64,000 bases of DNA from Arthrobacter sp. SDTb3-6 (GTDB lineage Bacteria > Actinomycetota > Actinomycetes > Actinomycetales > Micrococcaceae). Under the pieces are notes generated by a model that saw only the letters and a list, made by a program, of their open reading frames with translations, searched no databases and was not told the origin of the DNA. The stretch spans positions 1 to 64,000 of the forward strand of contig NZ_JAAMFN010000017.1 of assembly GCF_013376095.1 (NCBI RefSeq). The letters are read 5' to 3'. The position numbers and the translations under genes are program-made. Shown in pieces: positions 17,592 through 26,366 of this stretch. How positions within the stretch are numbered: the first letter of the stretch is position 1; each line of letters begins with the position of its first letter.

Positions 17592-19595
17592 CTACAGGGA
17601 CAGGCTGATGCCGCCGTCGTCGCCGTGGAGATGCGTGCGCAGGTATTCGCCGAGGACGGCGGCACCAAGGTCGCCGGCGTCGGGCGCCACCACGCGCCCG
17701 CCAATCCGCCGGGCCATACCGGCCACGAACCGCTCCAGGCCGGGGTCGTCGCCGAGGCGGAAGAACGTCACCTGCGTGCCCGCCCGGCCCAGGCGGTCGA
17801 GCTCGGCGACCGTGGCGGCGATGGTCTGCCCGTCCGGGGGCCAGGAAAACCACGGCTCGCCGTCCGGCATCAGGTGCGCGGTGGGTTCGCCGTCGGTCAC
17901 CACAAGCAGGACCGGCTGCAGGGACCGGTGCTGGTGGAAAAAACGCCCGGCCAGCAGCAGCCCGTGGTGCAGGTTGGTCCCTTGTTCCCGGTCCGCCGGC
18001 AGTGCGGTGAGCGCCTCGATGTCCATGGACTGGGCGCGCAGGCCGAAGGTGACCAGCTGCAGCCGGTCGCCGCGGAAGCGGGTGGAGACAAGGTGGTGCA
18101 GGGCCAGGGCGGTGCGTTTCATGGGCACCCACCGCCCCTCGGCGGCCATGGAGAAGGACACGTCGGCCAGCAGCACGACGGCGGCCCGCGTGCGCGCCTC
18201 CGTCTCCGCGACTTCGATGTCGCCCACCGCCAGGTGCAGGCCGTCGGCCGGGTTGCCGCCGTCGGCCGCGGTTCGGGTGATGGCGTTGGTGAGGGTGCGC
18301 GTGACGTCCCACGGCTCGGCGTCGCCGAACTGCCAGGCGCGGCTGGAGCCGGCGGGCTCCCCCGCGGCGCCGGCCGCCCGTGTGTCCCGTGCCCCCGTCC
18401 GGTGGGAGAGCTGGCGGGCGGTGTCGCGCAGCAGCGACTTCCCCAGCCGCCGCATGGCCTGGGGCGAGAGACGCAGGTCGCCGTCTGCCCCGCGCCGCAG
18501 GTAGCCGCCGTCCTGCATGGCCCGCTCGATGTCCGCCAGGGTGCGGGCCGACACTGCTGCGTCCGGGCCGAGCTGGCGGGCCAGCGCGTCCAGGTCAAGG
18601 TCGTCCAGGGTTGAGCCGTGGTAGGACTGGGCGAGCTGTTCGGCCAGCCCGTCAAGCTCGGCCAGGTCCTGGAGCACGCCGGTGCCGTCGCCCAGCCCCA
18701 GCCCTTCCCGGCCCTGGAATTGTTCGGAGCCGGACCAGTCCTCCCCCGGCCGCAGGGCCTGGAGGTTGGCATCAAGGGCATCCAGCTGGGACATGAGTGC
18801 CGGGGAGCCGAAGGCCTGGGCGGAAAGCCTCATGAGCTCCTCGCGCTGTTCGGCGGACATGGACTGCATGAGCCGCTGGGCGGCGGCCGCCCGCCGGGCC
18901 AGCACGTCAATGAGCTCGTCCACGGATTGCGGGTTTTCCGGGAAGAAGCCGCCGTGCCGGGCCATGAACCCCTGAAAGTCCTCCGCAGTGTCCTCCCCGC
19001 GCCGGTGCGCCTCAAGCAGTTCGTTGAGCTCGCGCAGCATCTCCTCCACGGCCTCGCGGTCCTCGGCCGTGGCACCTTCCAGCGCCTGCTTCATCCCGGC
19101 GAACCGCTGGTCCAGGAGCTCGCGGCCCAGCAGGTCCTTGATCCGCTCGTAGGCCTCCTGGGCCTCACCGGACTGCCAGTCGTAGGAGGCGAGCTCGTTG
19201 ACGGCGGCCGCCGTGGACGGGGGCAGGTTTTCCAGCTGCATTTCCCGGAACGCCCGGTCCGTGTCGTCCATGGCGGCGTCGCGGGCCAGCTGCTTGCGTT
19301 CGGCGAGGACGGCGTCGTCGAGCAGCCTGCGCACCTCTTCCAGGGTGCCGTCGAGCCGGTGCCGGTTGAGCAGTTCACGGCGGCGCTGCTGGACGCGGCC
19401 GGCGAGCTGGTCCAGCCCCGGCCTGTTCCGGCTCCCGCGCCGCAGGTACTCTCGCAAGGCACGCCGCGGGGAATAACCCGCCATGACGTCCTCCGCCACG
19501 GCGTCGAGTGCTTCGGCGAGGTCCACCGGTGGCGCCAGCGGATCGGGGCCGCCGGTGTAGCGGCCGTACCGGGAACTGTGTTGGTGGGTGGCCAT
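17592..19595 (-). CDS. VWA-domain protein partnered with AAA+ ATPase
   Basis: The 667-residue product has a long charged alpha-helical N-terminal part (about 1-450, with AEQREELMRLSAQAF and similar helices) and a C-terminal von Willebrand A domain whose MIDAS motif DVSFSM lies near residue 476, with later VTDGEP. VWA proteins of this kind act with MoxR/ChlI-like ATPases to remodel or metallate target proteins. GGAG precedes ATG 19595 and the ATPase stop codon is 9 bp upstream, so the two are coupled. Target unknown. Confidence 0.85.
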   Translation of the reverse strand: MATHQHSSRYGRYTGGPDPLAPPVDLAEALDAVAEDVMAGYSPRRALREYLRRGSRNRPGLDQLAGRVQQRRRELLNRHRLDGTLEEVRRLLDDAVLAERKQLARDAAMDDTDRAFREMQLENLPPSTAAAVNELASYDWQSGEAQEAYERIKDLLGRELLDQRFAGMKQALEGATAEDREAVEEMLRELNELLEAHRRGEDTAEDFQGFMARHGGFFPENPQSVDELIDVLARRAAAAQRLMQSMSAEQREELMRLSAQAFGSPALMSQLDALDANLQALRPGEDWSGSEQFQGREGLGLGDGTGVLQDLAELDGLAEQLAQSYHGSTLDDLDLDALARQLGPDAAVSARTLADIERAMQDGGYLRRGADGDLRLSPQAMRRLGKSLLRDTARQLSHRTGARDTRAAGAAGEPAGSSRAWQFGDAEPWDVTRTLTNAITRTAADGGNPADGLHLAVGDIEVAETEARTRAAVVLLADVSFSMAAEGRWVPMKRTALALHHLVSTRFRGDRLQLVTFGLRAQSMDIEALTALPADREQGTNLHHGLLLAGRFFHQHRSLQPVLLVVTDGEPTAHLMPDGEPWFSWPPDGQTIAATVAELDRLGRAGTQVTFFRLGDDPGLERFVAGMARRIGGRVVAPDAGDLGAAVLGEYLRTHLHGDDGGISLSL

Positions 19596-19604
19596 GGGGC
19601 CTCC

Positions 19605-20993
19605 TTACCCGTAAACCGTCTCCCCGCCGCCGGACTCCTTGGAGATCCGCCGGGCCAGGAAGAGCCCTTCCAGTGCCAGCTCAATGGCGGCGGCCCGCTG
19701 CCCGTCATTGCCGGCCTTGAGGTGGCTGCCGATCGTCTCGTACAGCCCGGAACCCTCCAGGCCGGGCAGGTTGTCCAGGAACTCGCGCGCCGTGACGTCC
19801 TCCCCCGTGGTCACTGTCACCTGCCCGTCGAACGCGGCCACCAGCGGGCCGAAGTCGATGCCGCGGTAGTGCTCACGGACGGCTTCGGCGGTGGCTGTGC
19901 GCAGCAGGTGGTCCAGGATGTCCCGCTCGCGCCCCTCCTCGCCGGATTCAAACTCCAGCTTGCCGGAGAGGACGTCCACCGCGCTTTCCAGGTCGACGAT
20001 GCGGGCCACCGGTATTGCCTCCCCGCGGACTGCGGCCCGGCGCAGCGCCGCCGCGGCGACGGTCTCGGCGCCGGCAATGCCGAACCTCGCCGAAACGCCG
20101 GAACTTTGGTTGATGGCCGGGGACTGCCGCAGCGCCCGGGTGTAGCGGGCCAGGATTTCCAGGAGCACGGGCGGCACGTCTGCCACCAGCTTCCCCTCCT
20201 GCTTGATGACGGCCACCTCGTCATCAAGCTCCAACGGGTAGTGGGTGCGGATCTCGGCGCCGAAGCGGTCCTTCAGCGGTGTGATGATCCGCCCGCGGTT
20301 CGTGTAATCCTCGGGGTTGGCGGAGGCCACCACCAGCACGTCCAGCGGCAGGCGGAGCACGTAGCCGCGGATCTGGATGTCGCGTTCCTCCATCACGTTC
20401 AGCAGCGCCACCTGGATGCGCTCGGCCAGGTCGGGCAGTTCGTTGATGCCCACAATGCCGCGGTTGGCGCGCGGGACCAGTCCGTAGTGGATGGTTTCCG
20501 GGTCCCCCAGCCGCCGGCCCTCCGCCACGCGCATGGGGTCGACGTCGCCGATGAGGTCGGCCACGGACGTGTCCGGAGTGGCGAGCTTCTCCACGTAGCG
20601 TTCGCTGCGATGGCGCCAGGCCACCGGCAGGCTGTCCCCTTCCGCACGTACCCGGGCCCAGGATCCGGCGGTAATCGGCTCATAAGGGTGTTCGTTCAGT
20701 TCCGAGCCCTCAATGATGGGCGACCATTCGTCCAGCAGCCCGGACAGGGTGCGCAGGATCCGGGTCTTGCCCTGCCCGCGCTCGCCCAGGAGCACCACGT
20801 CGTGGCCGGCGAGCAGGGCCCGTTCCAGCTGCGGCAGGACGGTCTCGTCCAGGCCGTGGATGCCCGGCCAGGGATCCCGGCCCGCCGCGAGGGCGGCGAG
20901 CAGGTTTTCGCGCAGCTCCTGGCGCAGCTCCTTGAGCACGTGCCCGGCGGCCCGCAGTTCACCAACGGTGGAGATGTCTGGACGATCACTCAC
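19605..20993 (-). CDS. MoxR/ChlI-like AAA+ ATPase
   Basis: The 462-residue product has Walker A GERGQGKT (70-77), a Walker B region GIVGINELPDL (179-189) with Asn-Glu in place of the usual Asp-Glu, sensor segment VVASANPEDYTNRGRI and an arginine-rich LKDRFGAEIRTHYP. This is the Mg-chelatase/MoxR class that pairs with VWA proteins. GTG 20993 is the only start before the conserved region, but GGAGG lies just 1 nt upstream, so initiation is not certain. The VWA partner follows at 9 bp. Confidence 0.85.
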   Translation of the reverse strand: MSDRPDISTVGELRAAGHVLKELRQELRENLLAALAAGRDPWPGIHGLDETVLPQLERALLAGHDVVLLGERGQGKTRILRTLSGLLDEWSPIIEGSELNEHPYEPITAGSWARVRAEGDSLPVAWRHRSERYVEKLATPDTSVADLIGDVDPMRVAEGRRLGDPETIHYGLVPRANRGIVGINELPDLAERIQVALLNVMEERDIQIRGYVLRLPLDVLVVASANPEDYTNRGRIITPLKDRFGAEIRTHYPLELDDEVAVIKQEGKLVADVPPVLLEILARYTRALRQSPAINQSSGVSARFGIAGAETVAAAALRRAAVRGEAIPVARIVDLESAVDVLSGKLEFESGEEGRERDILDHLLRTATAEAVREHYRGIDFGPLVAAFDGQVTVTTGEDVTAREFLDNLPGLEGSGLYETIGSHLKAGNDGQRAAAIELALEGLFLARRISKESGGGETVYG

Positions 20994-21159
20994 ACCTCCA
21001 CCGTAGACCCCCTCCCACCACCGAATCGAGACTCCGGCGGGGTTCGTCGGGCGGAAAGTGGCGCTGGCCCCGACGCCCGGGCCCGCGCCGCCATCACTCC
21101 GCGGCTCCCCACATCCCTCGCAGGCTCCGGCGGGACCCCTGCCGCTACGCTTAGTCCTG

Positions 21160-21810
21160 ATGAGTGCCTTGACAGCCCCGGCACCGGCAGGCACCCTGCT
21201 CCTGCTGGTGCGCCACGGCGAAACGCCGACCACGGGCAAGGTGCTGCCCGGCCGCGCACCCGGCCTGCACCTCTCCGGCAACGGCCATGTCCAGGCCGAA
21301 CGCCTGGCGGAGCGGCTTGCCGGACTGACGCTCGACGCCGTCCTTTCCTCACCCTTGGAGCGTGCCCGCGAGACGGCGGCGCCCACCGCCGGCCGCCGGG
21401 GGCTGGAGGTGGTGGTGGACGCCGGGCTGACCGAATGCGACTTTGGAACCTGGACCGGTGCCGAGTTGGCCCAACTGGCCCGGCTGCCGGAATGGCAGGC
21501 CGTCCAGCACACGCCGTCGGCCTTCCGCTTTCCGGAGGGGGAAAGCTTCAGGGAGATGCAGGGGCGAATGGTGGGCACACTGGAACGCCTGTGCCGCGCC
21601 CACCCGGGCGGCGCCGTCGTCTGTGTCTCCCACGCGGACCCGATCAAGGCCGCCGTGGCCCACTTCCTGGGCACGCCGCTGGACCTTTTCCAGCGAATCG
21701 GCATCGACCCCGGATCGGTCTCGGCCGTCGCCCTCGCGGAGGGGCGTGCCCCGGCCGTGCTCACGGTCAATTCGACGCTGGAGCCGCTTGGCGCGCTGGG
21801 ACCGCCATGA
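21160..21810 (+). CDS. Histidine phosphatase, MSMEG_4193-like phosphomutase family
   Basis: The 216-residue product has the phosphohistidine motif LLLVRHGET (His19), SSPLERARETA, the ECDFGTWTG loop and the second catalytic His in VCVSHADPIKAAVAHFLG. The closest class is the MSMEG_4193-type phosphomutase-like family, conserved in actinobacteria next to SCO1664-type genes. ATG 21160 was chosen over upstream in-frame codons because the family begins there. It overlaps the next gene by ATGA. Confidence 0.87.
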   Translation: MSALTAPAPAGTLLLLVRHGETPTTGKVLPGRAPGLHLSGNGHVQAERLAERLAGLTLDAVLSSPLERARETAAPTAGRRGLEVVVDAGLTECDFGTWTGAELAQLARLPEWQAVQHTPSAFRFPEGESFREMQGRMVGTLERLCRAHPGGAVVCVSHADPIKAAVAHFLGTPLDLFQRIGIDPGSVSAVALAEGRAPAVLTVNSTLEPLGALGPP

Positions 21811-22544
21811 CGGACGGGAACACCGTGTCCGGGCGGGAACTGGCGCTGCTGGAAGGCGGGGACGTTGACCTGGTGGGGCGGGTGGTGAACAGCAGCAATG
21901 CCACGTTCCTGGTGCAGCTCTCCCGCGACGGGGATTCGGCCCTGGCGATCTACAAGCCGGAAGCCGGGGAGCGCCCCCTGGCCGATTTTGAACCGGGGCT
22001 GTACCGGCGCGAGCGCGCGGCCTACCTGCTCAGCGACTACCTGGGGTGGGGGATCGTGCCGCCAACGGTGGTGCGCGGGGACCCTCCGCTGGGGATCGGT
22101 TCCCTGCAGTGGTTCATTGAGGCCGACGCCGGCCAGCATTACTTCTCGCTGTTCGCGGACGCGCCCGAGACCCATGCGGACCTGGCACGGATTGCCGTGT
22201 TTGACTGCCTCGCCAACAACACCGACCGCAAGGGCGGGCATGTGCTGCGCGGCCCGGACGGGCACATCTGGGGCATCGACAACGGGCTGTGCTTCGCCGC
22301 GGGGAACAAGCTGCGCACCGTGATCTGGGACTTCGCCGGTGATCCCATCCCGGCGGCGCTGCTGGCGGACATCGAGGCGCTGCTCGCGGACATCGAGGAA
22401 CCCGCCGGGGGGCTCGCCGGGCTGGCCGGCCTGCTTGCCGACGGCGAACTTGCCGCCCTCGGCCGCCGCGCGCGGCGGCTGCTGCGCGCAGGCGTGCTGC
22501 CGGACGACGCCACCGGCATGCGCTACCCCTGGCCGCTCGTGTGA
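21807..22544 (+). CDS. SCO1664-family PI3/4-kinase-like protein
   Basis: The 245-residue product has SNATFLVQL, ALAIYKPEAGERPLADFEPGLYRRERAAYLLSDYLGW, FDCLANNTDRKGGHVL and HIWGIDNGLCF. These are the lysine, catalytic-loop and metal-binding parts of a kinase-like fold conserved in the SCO1664 family. Substrate unknown. It is coupled by ATGA to the phosphatase. In many actinobacteria a DUF3090 gene lies between or beside these two; none is present here. Its 3' end overlaps the convergent membrane-protein gene by 22 bp. Confidence 0.85.
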   Translation: MTDGNTVSGRELALLEGGDVDLVGRVVNSSNATFLVQLSRDGDSALAIYKPEAGERPLADFEPGLYRRERAAYLLSDYLGWGIVPPTVVRGDPPLGIGSLQWFIEADAGQHYFSLFADAPETHADLARIAVFDCLANNTDRKGGHVLRGPDGHIWGIDNGLCFAAGNKLRTVIWDFAGDPIPAALLADIEALLADIEEPAGGLAGLAGLLADGELAALGRRARRLLRAGVLPDDATGMRYPWPLV

Positions 22545-23044
22545 GCCGGGCATCCCCGCGAGCGCCGCATGATCCAGGCTGCCGCCATGGCCACGGCCAG
22601 CTCGAGGGCGATGATCCCCAGCATCGACGCCGACTGGGGCACCGAGCCGGACATGGGACCGCCGGCGCCCATCGACGCCGTGGGGCCCGTCGCCATGGGG
22701 CCCATCGCCATGGAGCCCATCGCCATGCCGCCGTGGCCGGCCAGGGAACCGGGCGCCAGGAGCAGGACCGCGTGCACGGCAACCATGAGCAGGGACATGC
22801 CGAACAGCAGCCGTACGCCGCGGTCGTGGCCGCGCCGCCACACGGAGACGGCGCACGGCAGGCAGGCGGCAGCCATCAGGACCATGAGCGCGCTTTCCCA
22901 CGGCATGGCGCGGTGCTCCCACCCCATCCACAGGTGCGCGCCCACGGAGGCCAGGGCGACGGCGGCGCACAGGCGGGCAGGAAACCCGGCCCACCGGTGC
23001 GCCGCGACGGCACGCCGCGCCGTCTTAGCAGTGGCAGTGGTCAT
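22523..23044 (-). CDS. Met/Gly/His-rich membrane protein, copper-handling candidate
   Basis: The 173-residue product has four transmembrane segments (about 21-40, 48-66, 75-97, 138-160). Between the third and fourth is a segment rich in Met, Gly and one His: [20 protein letters not shown] and [10 protein letters not shown]. Met-rich loops commonly bind Cu(I). It overlaps the 3' end of the copper amine oxidase by 20 bp on the same strand, which suggests coupled synthesis and a role in copper supply; this is inference. A plain uncharacterised actinobacterial membrane protein is the alternative. Confidence 0.65.
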   Translation of the reverse strand: MTTATAKTARRAVAAHRWAGFPARLCAAVALASVGAHLWMGWEHRAMPWESALMVLMAAACLPCAVSVWRRGHDRGVRLLFGMSLLMVAVHAVLLLAPGSLAGHGGMAMGSMAMGPMATGPTASMGAGGPMSGSVPQSASMLGIIALELAVAMAAAWIMRRSRGCPAHTSGQG

Positions 23045-24956
23045 CGCCGCCGGCCCCGGCGTGGTGCCCGCCCGGCGTGCTCGCGGGCACGTCCAGCACG
23101 GGGCTGCGGTCGAAAAAGCCCTCGGGGCGCAGCTTGAAGCCCACCGAGTCGACGGGCATGATCGGCCAGTCCTCCACGCGCGGGAAGTGGGTCAGGCCGA
23201 AGGTGTGCCAGAGGACAATGTCCTGCCCGTCCAGCTCGCGGTCCGCGGCAACATAAGCGGGCAGCCCGGCGCCGCCGCCGTGCTGGTTCACGAAGTCGCC
23301 GGTCGGGTAGCGCTCGCCTTCCGCGTACTGCGTGACCCACAGGTCCTTCGTGGCAAAGGCGGCGCGCCGGGCCACGGAGGATTCCGGGTCGGCCAGCAGC
23401 ATGGGCTGGCCCTGCGGGTGCAGCTTGTAGCCCACGGGCTCGCCGAGCCGGTTCAGGGACGTCGGGTTGGTCACCACCCACGTCCGGCCCGCCCGCATGT
23501 CGGCCTCGCGGACGGCGTCGGACTCCCTGGCCAGGACGGTGCGCCTGCGGGTGAACGCGTTGCCGCGCTCGTTGCCCTCTCCCATGGGCACGCGCACCAC
23601 GTCCTCCTCCTCGACGCGGTTGGCCAGCCCGTCGAGGGCCATGTCCAGCCGGGCCCCGAAAAGGTGCTGGTGGTACGGCGCGCCCAGGCCGGGGGCCAGT
23701 TCGGAGGCGTAAGGGTAGCCCTTGCCCGGGTAGGCGCTGGTGAAGACGACGCCGGTGGCCTTGGCCTCGAACTCGATGGTGCCGTCCAGGTAGAGGTACC
23801 AGTAGAAGCCGTAGTCGTAGTTGCCGATGGTGGTGAAGAAGGAGACCACCAGGCGGCGGTTGCGGCGCGTGTAGTCGATCCCGGTCCACAGGTCCGAGTG
23901 CTTGGAGAGAATGGACCAGTCCTCCTCGTGCATGCAGATGCCGTTGCGGATTTCCCGGGGATTGCCGAAGGCGTCGGAGAGGACCGGGCTCAGGTACGTG
24001 ATCTCGCCCAGGCAGTCGCAGCCCAGTTCCAGGGAGTTGGCGTACTGGCCCACGAGGTATTCGCCGGTGTCAAAGTAGTTCTGCCAGGACCGCACGGGGG
24101 ACGGGTCGCCGTAGGGCACCACCATCTCGGCGATCGAGGCGCGTTTGATGATGGAGCGGCGCCGGCCGCCGTCGTCGAAGGCCAGGTTGTGCAGGACCAC
24201 GCCTTCGCGGGCGTCGAAGCCCACTTCCAGGCTCCACTTCTCCCATTCGATGTGGTTGCCGCCGGTGACCGTGAAGCTGGGGCCCTCGGGCTGGGTGATG
24301 CTGATGGGCTTTTGCGTTTCACGCAGCGGGCCGGTCAGCCCCGGGTCGGTGTAGTTGCCGTGCTCGGCAGGCACCGGGACCACGCCAAAGTCCAGCACGG
24401 CGTCGACGCTCTTGTTGGTGACGTCGACGTAGGCCACCAGGCCGTCCACGGGGTGGGCCCACGGGCTGTCCTCGGCAAAGTCCTGGACAAACGCCAGGCC
24501 GCGCAGGATGCGGCGCCCCTTTTCCTCCGGGTACTCAAAAACGCCGGCGGAGAGCGGTGCAACGCGCACCGTGGCGATGTCGAGGTTCCGGGCCGCCAGG
24601 GCCGCCAGCCAGTCGGGGTCCCCGGCCAGGATGGACTCCACCACCTCGAACTCCTCCTCAAGCACGGGCAGCTCGCCGGTGGCGGCCGTGTCAAGTTCGA
24701 CGGCGGATTCCACCGTTCCGCGGGTCACGGAGACCACCGCGTCCCTGGGCGCTGCGCCGGAGAGGTCGTGCAGGAACACCCGGAAGCGGCGGTTGGTTTC
24801 GGTGGCGCCGCGCGGCGGGTCCAGCAGGCCGAGGTAGGCGATGCGCGCGGACTCCCCCAGCAGCCCGGCGGCCCGGAGAATGTCCCGGACGGCGGTGATT
24901 TCGGCGGCGGTGGCCAGTGCGAGGGGGGCAGTCCCGACGTCGGTGGCGGCTGTCAT
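23025..24956 (-). CDS. tynA: Primary-amine oxidase, copper/TPQ type
   Basis: This homodimeric enzyme oxidises primary amines to aldehydes with release of ammonia and H2O2. The 643-residue product carries the topaquinone precursor Tyr380 in TIGNYDYG, base Asp296 in YFDTGEY, and copper ligands His429, His431 (YHQHLF) and His590 (FGLTHFPR), equivalent within two positions to Arthrobacter phenylethylamine oxidase. The C-terminus adds a tail [15 protein letters not shown] that could bind metal. No signal peptide, so it is cytosolic. A TetR gene is divergent. Phenylethylamine or tyramine are likely substrates; the symbol is by analogy. Confidence 0.95.
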   Translation of the reverse strand: MTAATDVGTAPLALATAAEITAVRDILRAAGLLGESARIAYLGLLDPPRGATETNRRFRVFLHDLSGAAPRDAVVSVTRGTVESAVELDTAATGELPVLEEEFEVVESILAGDPDWLAALAARNLDIATVRVAPLSAGVFEYPEEKGRRILRGLAFVQDFAEDSPWAHPVDGLVAYVDVTNKSVDAVLDFGVVPVPAEHGNYTDPGLTGPLRETQKPISITQPEGPSFTVTGGNHIEWEKWSLEVGFDAREGVVLHNLAFDDGGRRRSIIKRASIAEMVVPYGDPSPVRSWQNYFDTGEYLVGQYANSLELGCDCLGEITYLSPVLSDAFGNPREIRNGICMHEEDWSILSKHSDLWTGIDYTRRNRRLVVSFFTTIGNYDYGFYWYLYLDGTIEFEAKATGVVFTSAYPGKGYPYASELAPGLGAPYHQHLFGARLDMALDGLANRVEEEDVVRVPMGEGNERGNAFTRRRTVLARESDAVREADMRAGRTWVVTNPTSLNRLGEPVGYKLHPQGQPMLLADPESSVARRAAFATKDLWVTQYAEGERYPTGDFVNQHGGGAGLPAYVAADRELDGQDIVLWHTFGLTHFPRVEDWPIMPVDSVGFKLRPEGFFDRSPVLDVPASTPGGHHAGAGGDDHCHC

Positions 24957-25090
24957 GGCTTCTCTTTCCGTGGAAGGGCGGGCGGCGGGCCCGTTTTATT
25001 CTATGGTTGTAGATAATACGCACACGTAAGATGCATCACAAGGGGCCAGCCCCGTTTTGTTTGCCGCAACCGCCCGCCAGGAGAACTTCA
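24957..25090. promoter_or_regulatory. Divergent promoter region, amine oxidase / TetR
   Basis: The 134-bp gap separates the amine oxidase ATG (24956) from the tetR GTG (25091). An AT-rich core TATGGTTGTAGATAATACG lies at about 25002-25020, unlike the flanking GC-rich DNA, and includes TAGATAAT as a possible -10. I found no perfect palindrome, so the operator position is not set. Confidence 0.35.
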
Positions 25091-25681
25091 GTGCCCAAGA
25101 TCGTCGACCACGACCAACGCCGGCTTGAGCTGGTCGACGCCACCTGGCGGATCATTGCCCGGCACGGCATCGAGGGCGCCACCATGCGGGAAGTGGCGCT
25201 GGAGGCCGGCTTTGCCAACGGGGCGCTCAAGCCCTACTTCCCGACCAAGGACGCGCTGCTCACCTTCGCCTTTGGCCACGTCTTCAACCGCACCAATGAA
25301 CGCATTGCCGGCACCTCGGCCGGCAAGGTGGGGCTTGAGGCGCTGCGCGCCTTCTGCCAGGAAGTGCTGCCCCTGGACGAGGACCGCATCAACGAGGCCC
25401 GCATCGTCATCCCGTTCTGGCAAAAGGCCCTCACCGACCCCGCCAAGGCACAGCTGCACGAAACCTCCATGAACCAGTGGCGCGCCACCATGGAAAAACA
25501 CCTGCACCAGGCGCGGGGCCGCGGCGAGGTCACCGCCGCGGCCGGCGACGAGGACATCGTCAACCAGCTCATGAGCATGCTGCTGGGGGCGCAGATCGTC
25601 GCAGCCATGTCCCCCGGGGAGCACCTGCCGGCCCAATTGAGCGAGGCCCTGGACGCCTACCTGCTGCTCCTGCGCGCGTGA
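25091..25681 (+). CDS. TetR-family transcriptional regulator
   Basis: The 196-residue product has the TetR DNA-binding part (RIIARHGIEGATMREVALEAGFANGALKPYFPTKDALL, residues 18-55) and a helical effector domain. GTG 25091 has AGGAG 7 nt upstream. It is divergent from the copper amine oxidase, which it probably represses, with an amine or aldehyde as a plausible inducer. The stop overlaps the next gene's start by GTGA. Confidence 0.9.
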   Translation: MPKIVDHDQRRLELVDATWRIIARHGIEGATMREVALEAGFANGALKPYFPTKDALLTFAFGHVFNRTNERIAGTSAGKVGLEALRAFCQEVLPLDEDRINEARIVIPFWQKALTDPAKAQLHETSMNQWRATMEKHLHQARGRGEVTAAAGDEDIVNQLMSMLLGAQIVAAMSPGEHLPAQLSEALDAYLLLLRA

Positions 25682-26106
25682 GCGGCAGCTGGGACGAGCA
25701 CGGGATGGGCGTGCTGCGGCTTCCCTCGGGCCGGCTTGTCCGGGGCCGGTCCCTGTTGCGGCCCCTCCCGGATGGCCTCCAACCGGATTTTGCGCTCTAC
25801 CTCTTGGGACACCGGCCCCCGCAGGTCGCCTGGGAGAGCCGGTGGCTGCGCTGGCATGACCTTTGGCTGCCCACGGACCGCGCCGGGACCGTCGATGCCC
25901 TGCATGAGGCGTGGGACCGCGCAGCATCGGAGCGGGTGGAGGTTGCCTGCCTGGGAGGGCAGGGACGCACCGGGACGGCGCTGGCCTGCCTGGCCGTGCT
26001 GGACGGCCTGCCCGCAGCCGATGCCGTCGCCTATGTCCGGGCCCACTACAACCGGCGGGCGGTGGAGACCCCCTGGCAGCGCCGCTTCGTGGTGCAGTTC
26101 ACCTGA
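25678..26106 (+). CDS. Protein-tyrosine-phosphatase-like protein
   Basis: The 142-residue product has the phosphatase P-loop C91-LGGQG-R97 followed by TGTALACLAVLDGLPAADAVAYVR, and an upstream WHDLWLPTDRAG loop that could supply the general acid. This fits dual-specificity/tyrosine phosphatases. GTG 25678 overlaps the tetR stop by GTGA, so the two are translated together, although a link between the functions is not evident. There is no close kinase in this block. Confidence 0.75.
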   Translation: MSGSWDEHGMGVLRLPSGRLVRGRSLLRPLPDGLQPDFALYLLGHRPPQVAWESRWLRWHDLWLPTDRAGTVDALHEAWDRAASERVEVACLGGQGRTGTALACLAVLDGLPAADAVAYVRAHYNRRAVETPWQRRFVVQFT

Positions 26107-26149
26107 GCGCCGACGCGGGTCCGCCGAATGCGATCAGGCAGCATTCGAC

Positions 26150-26197
26150 CCGTCACTTACGGCGGTTGCGAAGGGTCAAAGCCGCCATAAGTGACGG
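26150..26197. terminator. Hairpin downstream of the tetR-phosphatase pair
   Basis: CCGTCACTTACGGCGG (26150-26165) pairs with CCGCCATAAGTGACGG (26182-26197) in 15 of 16 positions around a 16-nt loop. No T-tract follows; it could be a terminator or a protein site. The rest of the 260-bp gap 26107-26366 holds only the araC upstream region. Confidence 0.5.
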
Positions 26198-26366
26198 CTC
26201 GCACACGGACCCCGCCACCGGCGCCGTCCAAGAAATGCCGATACCCGACGCGACTGGTTGACCGGCCGGCCGGCGAAAGGTTTTTCGCCCGATGTCGAAA
26301 ATAAGTGACAGGGGCCACATGGACCCGTACCATGATGACAAGCACTACCTGCCACGAAGGACTCCC

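Noticed and set aside
18618-21800. Very long + strand frame over the VWA and ATPase genes
   Set aside because: Only the last part (21807-22544) is a real gene; the upstream part is a shadow of the minus-strand VWA and AAA+ genes.
20994-22994. Upstream extension of the AAA+ ATPase frame
   Set aside because: It runs antisense through the phosphatase and SCO1664 genes. The conserved ATPase begins at about 20993.
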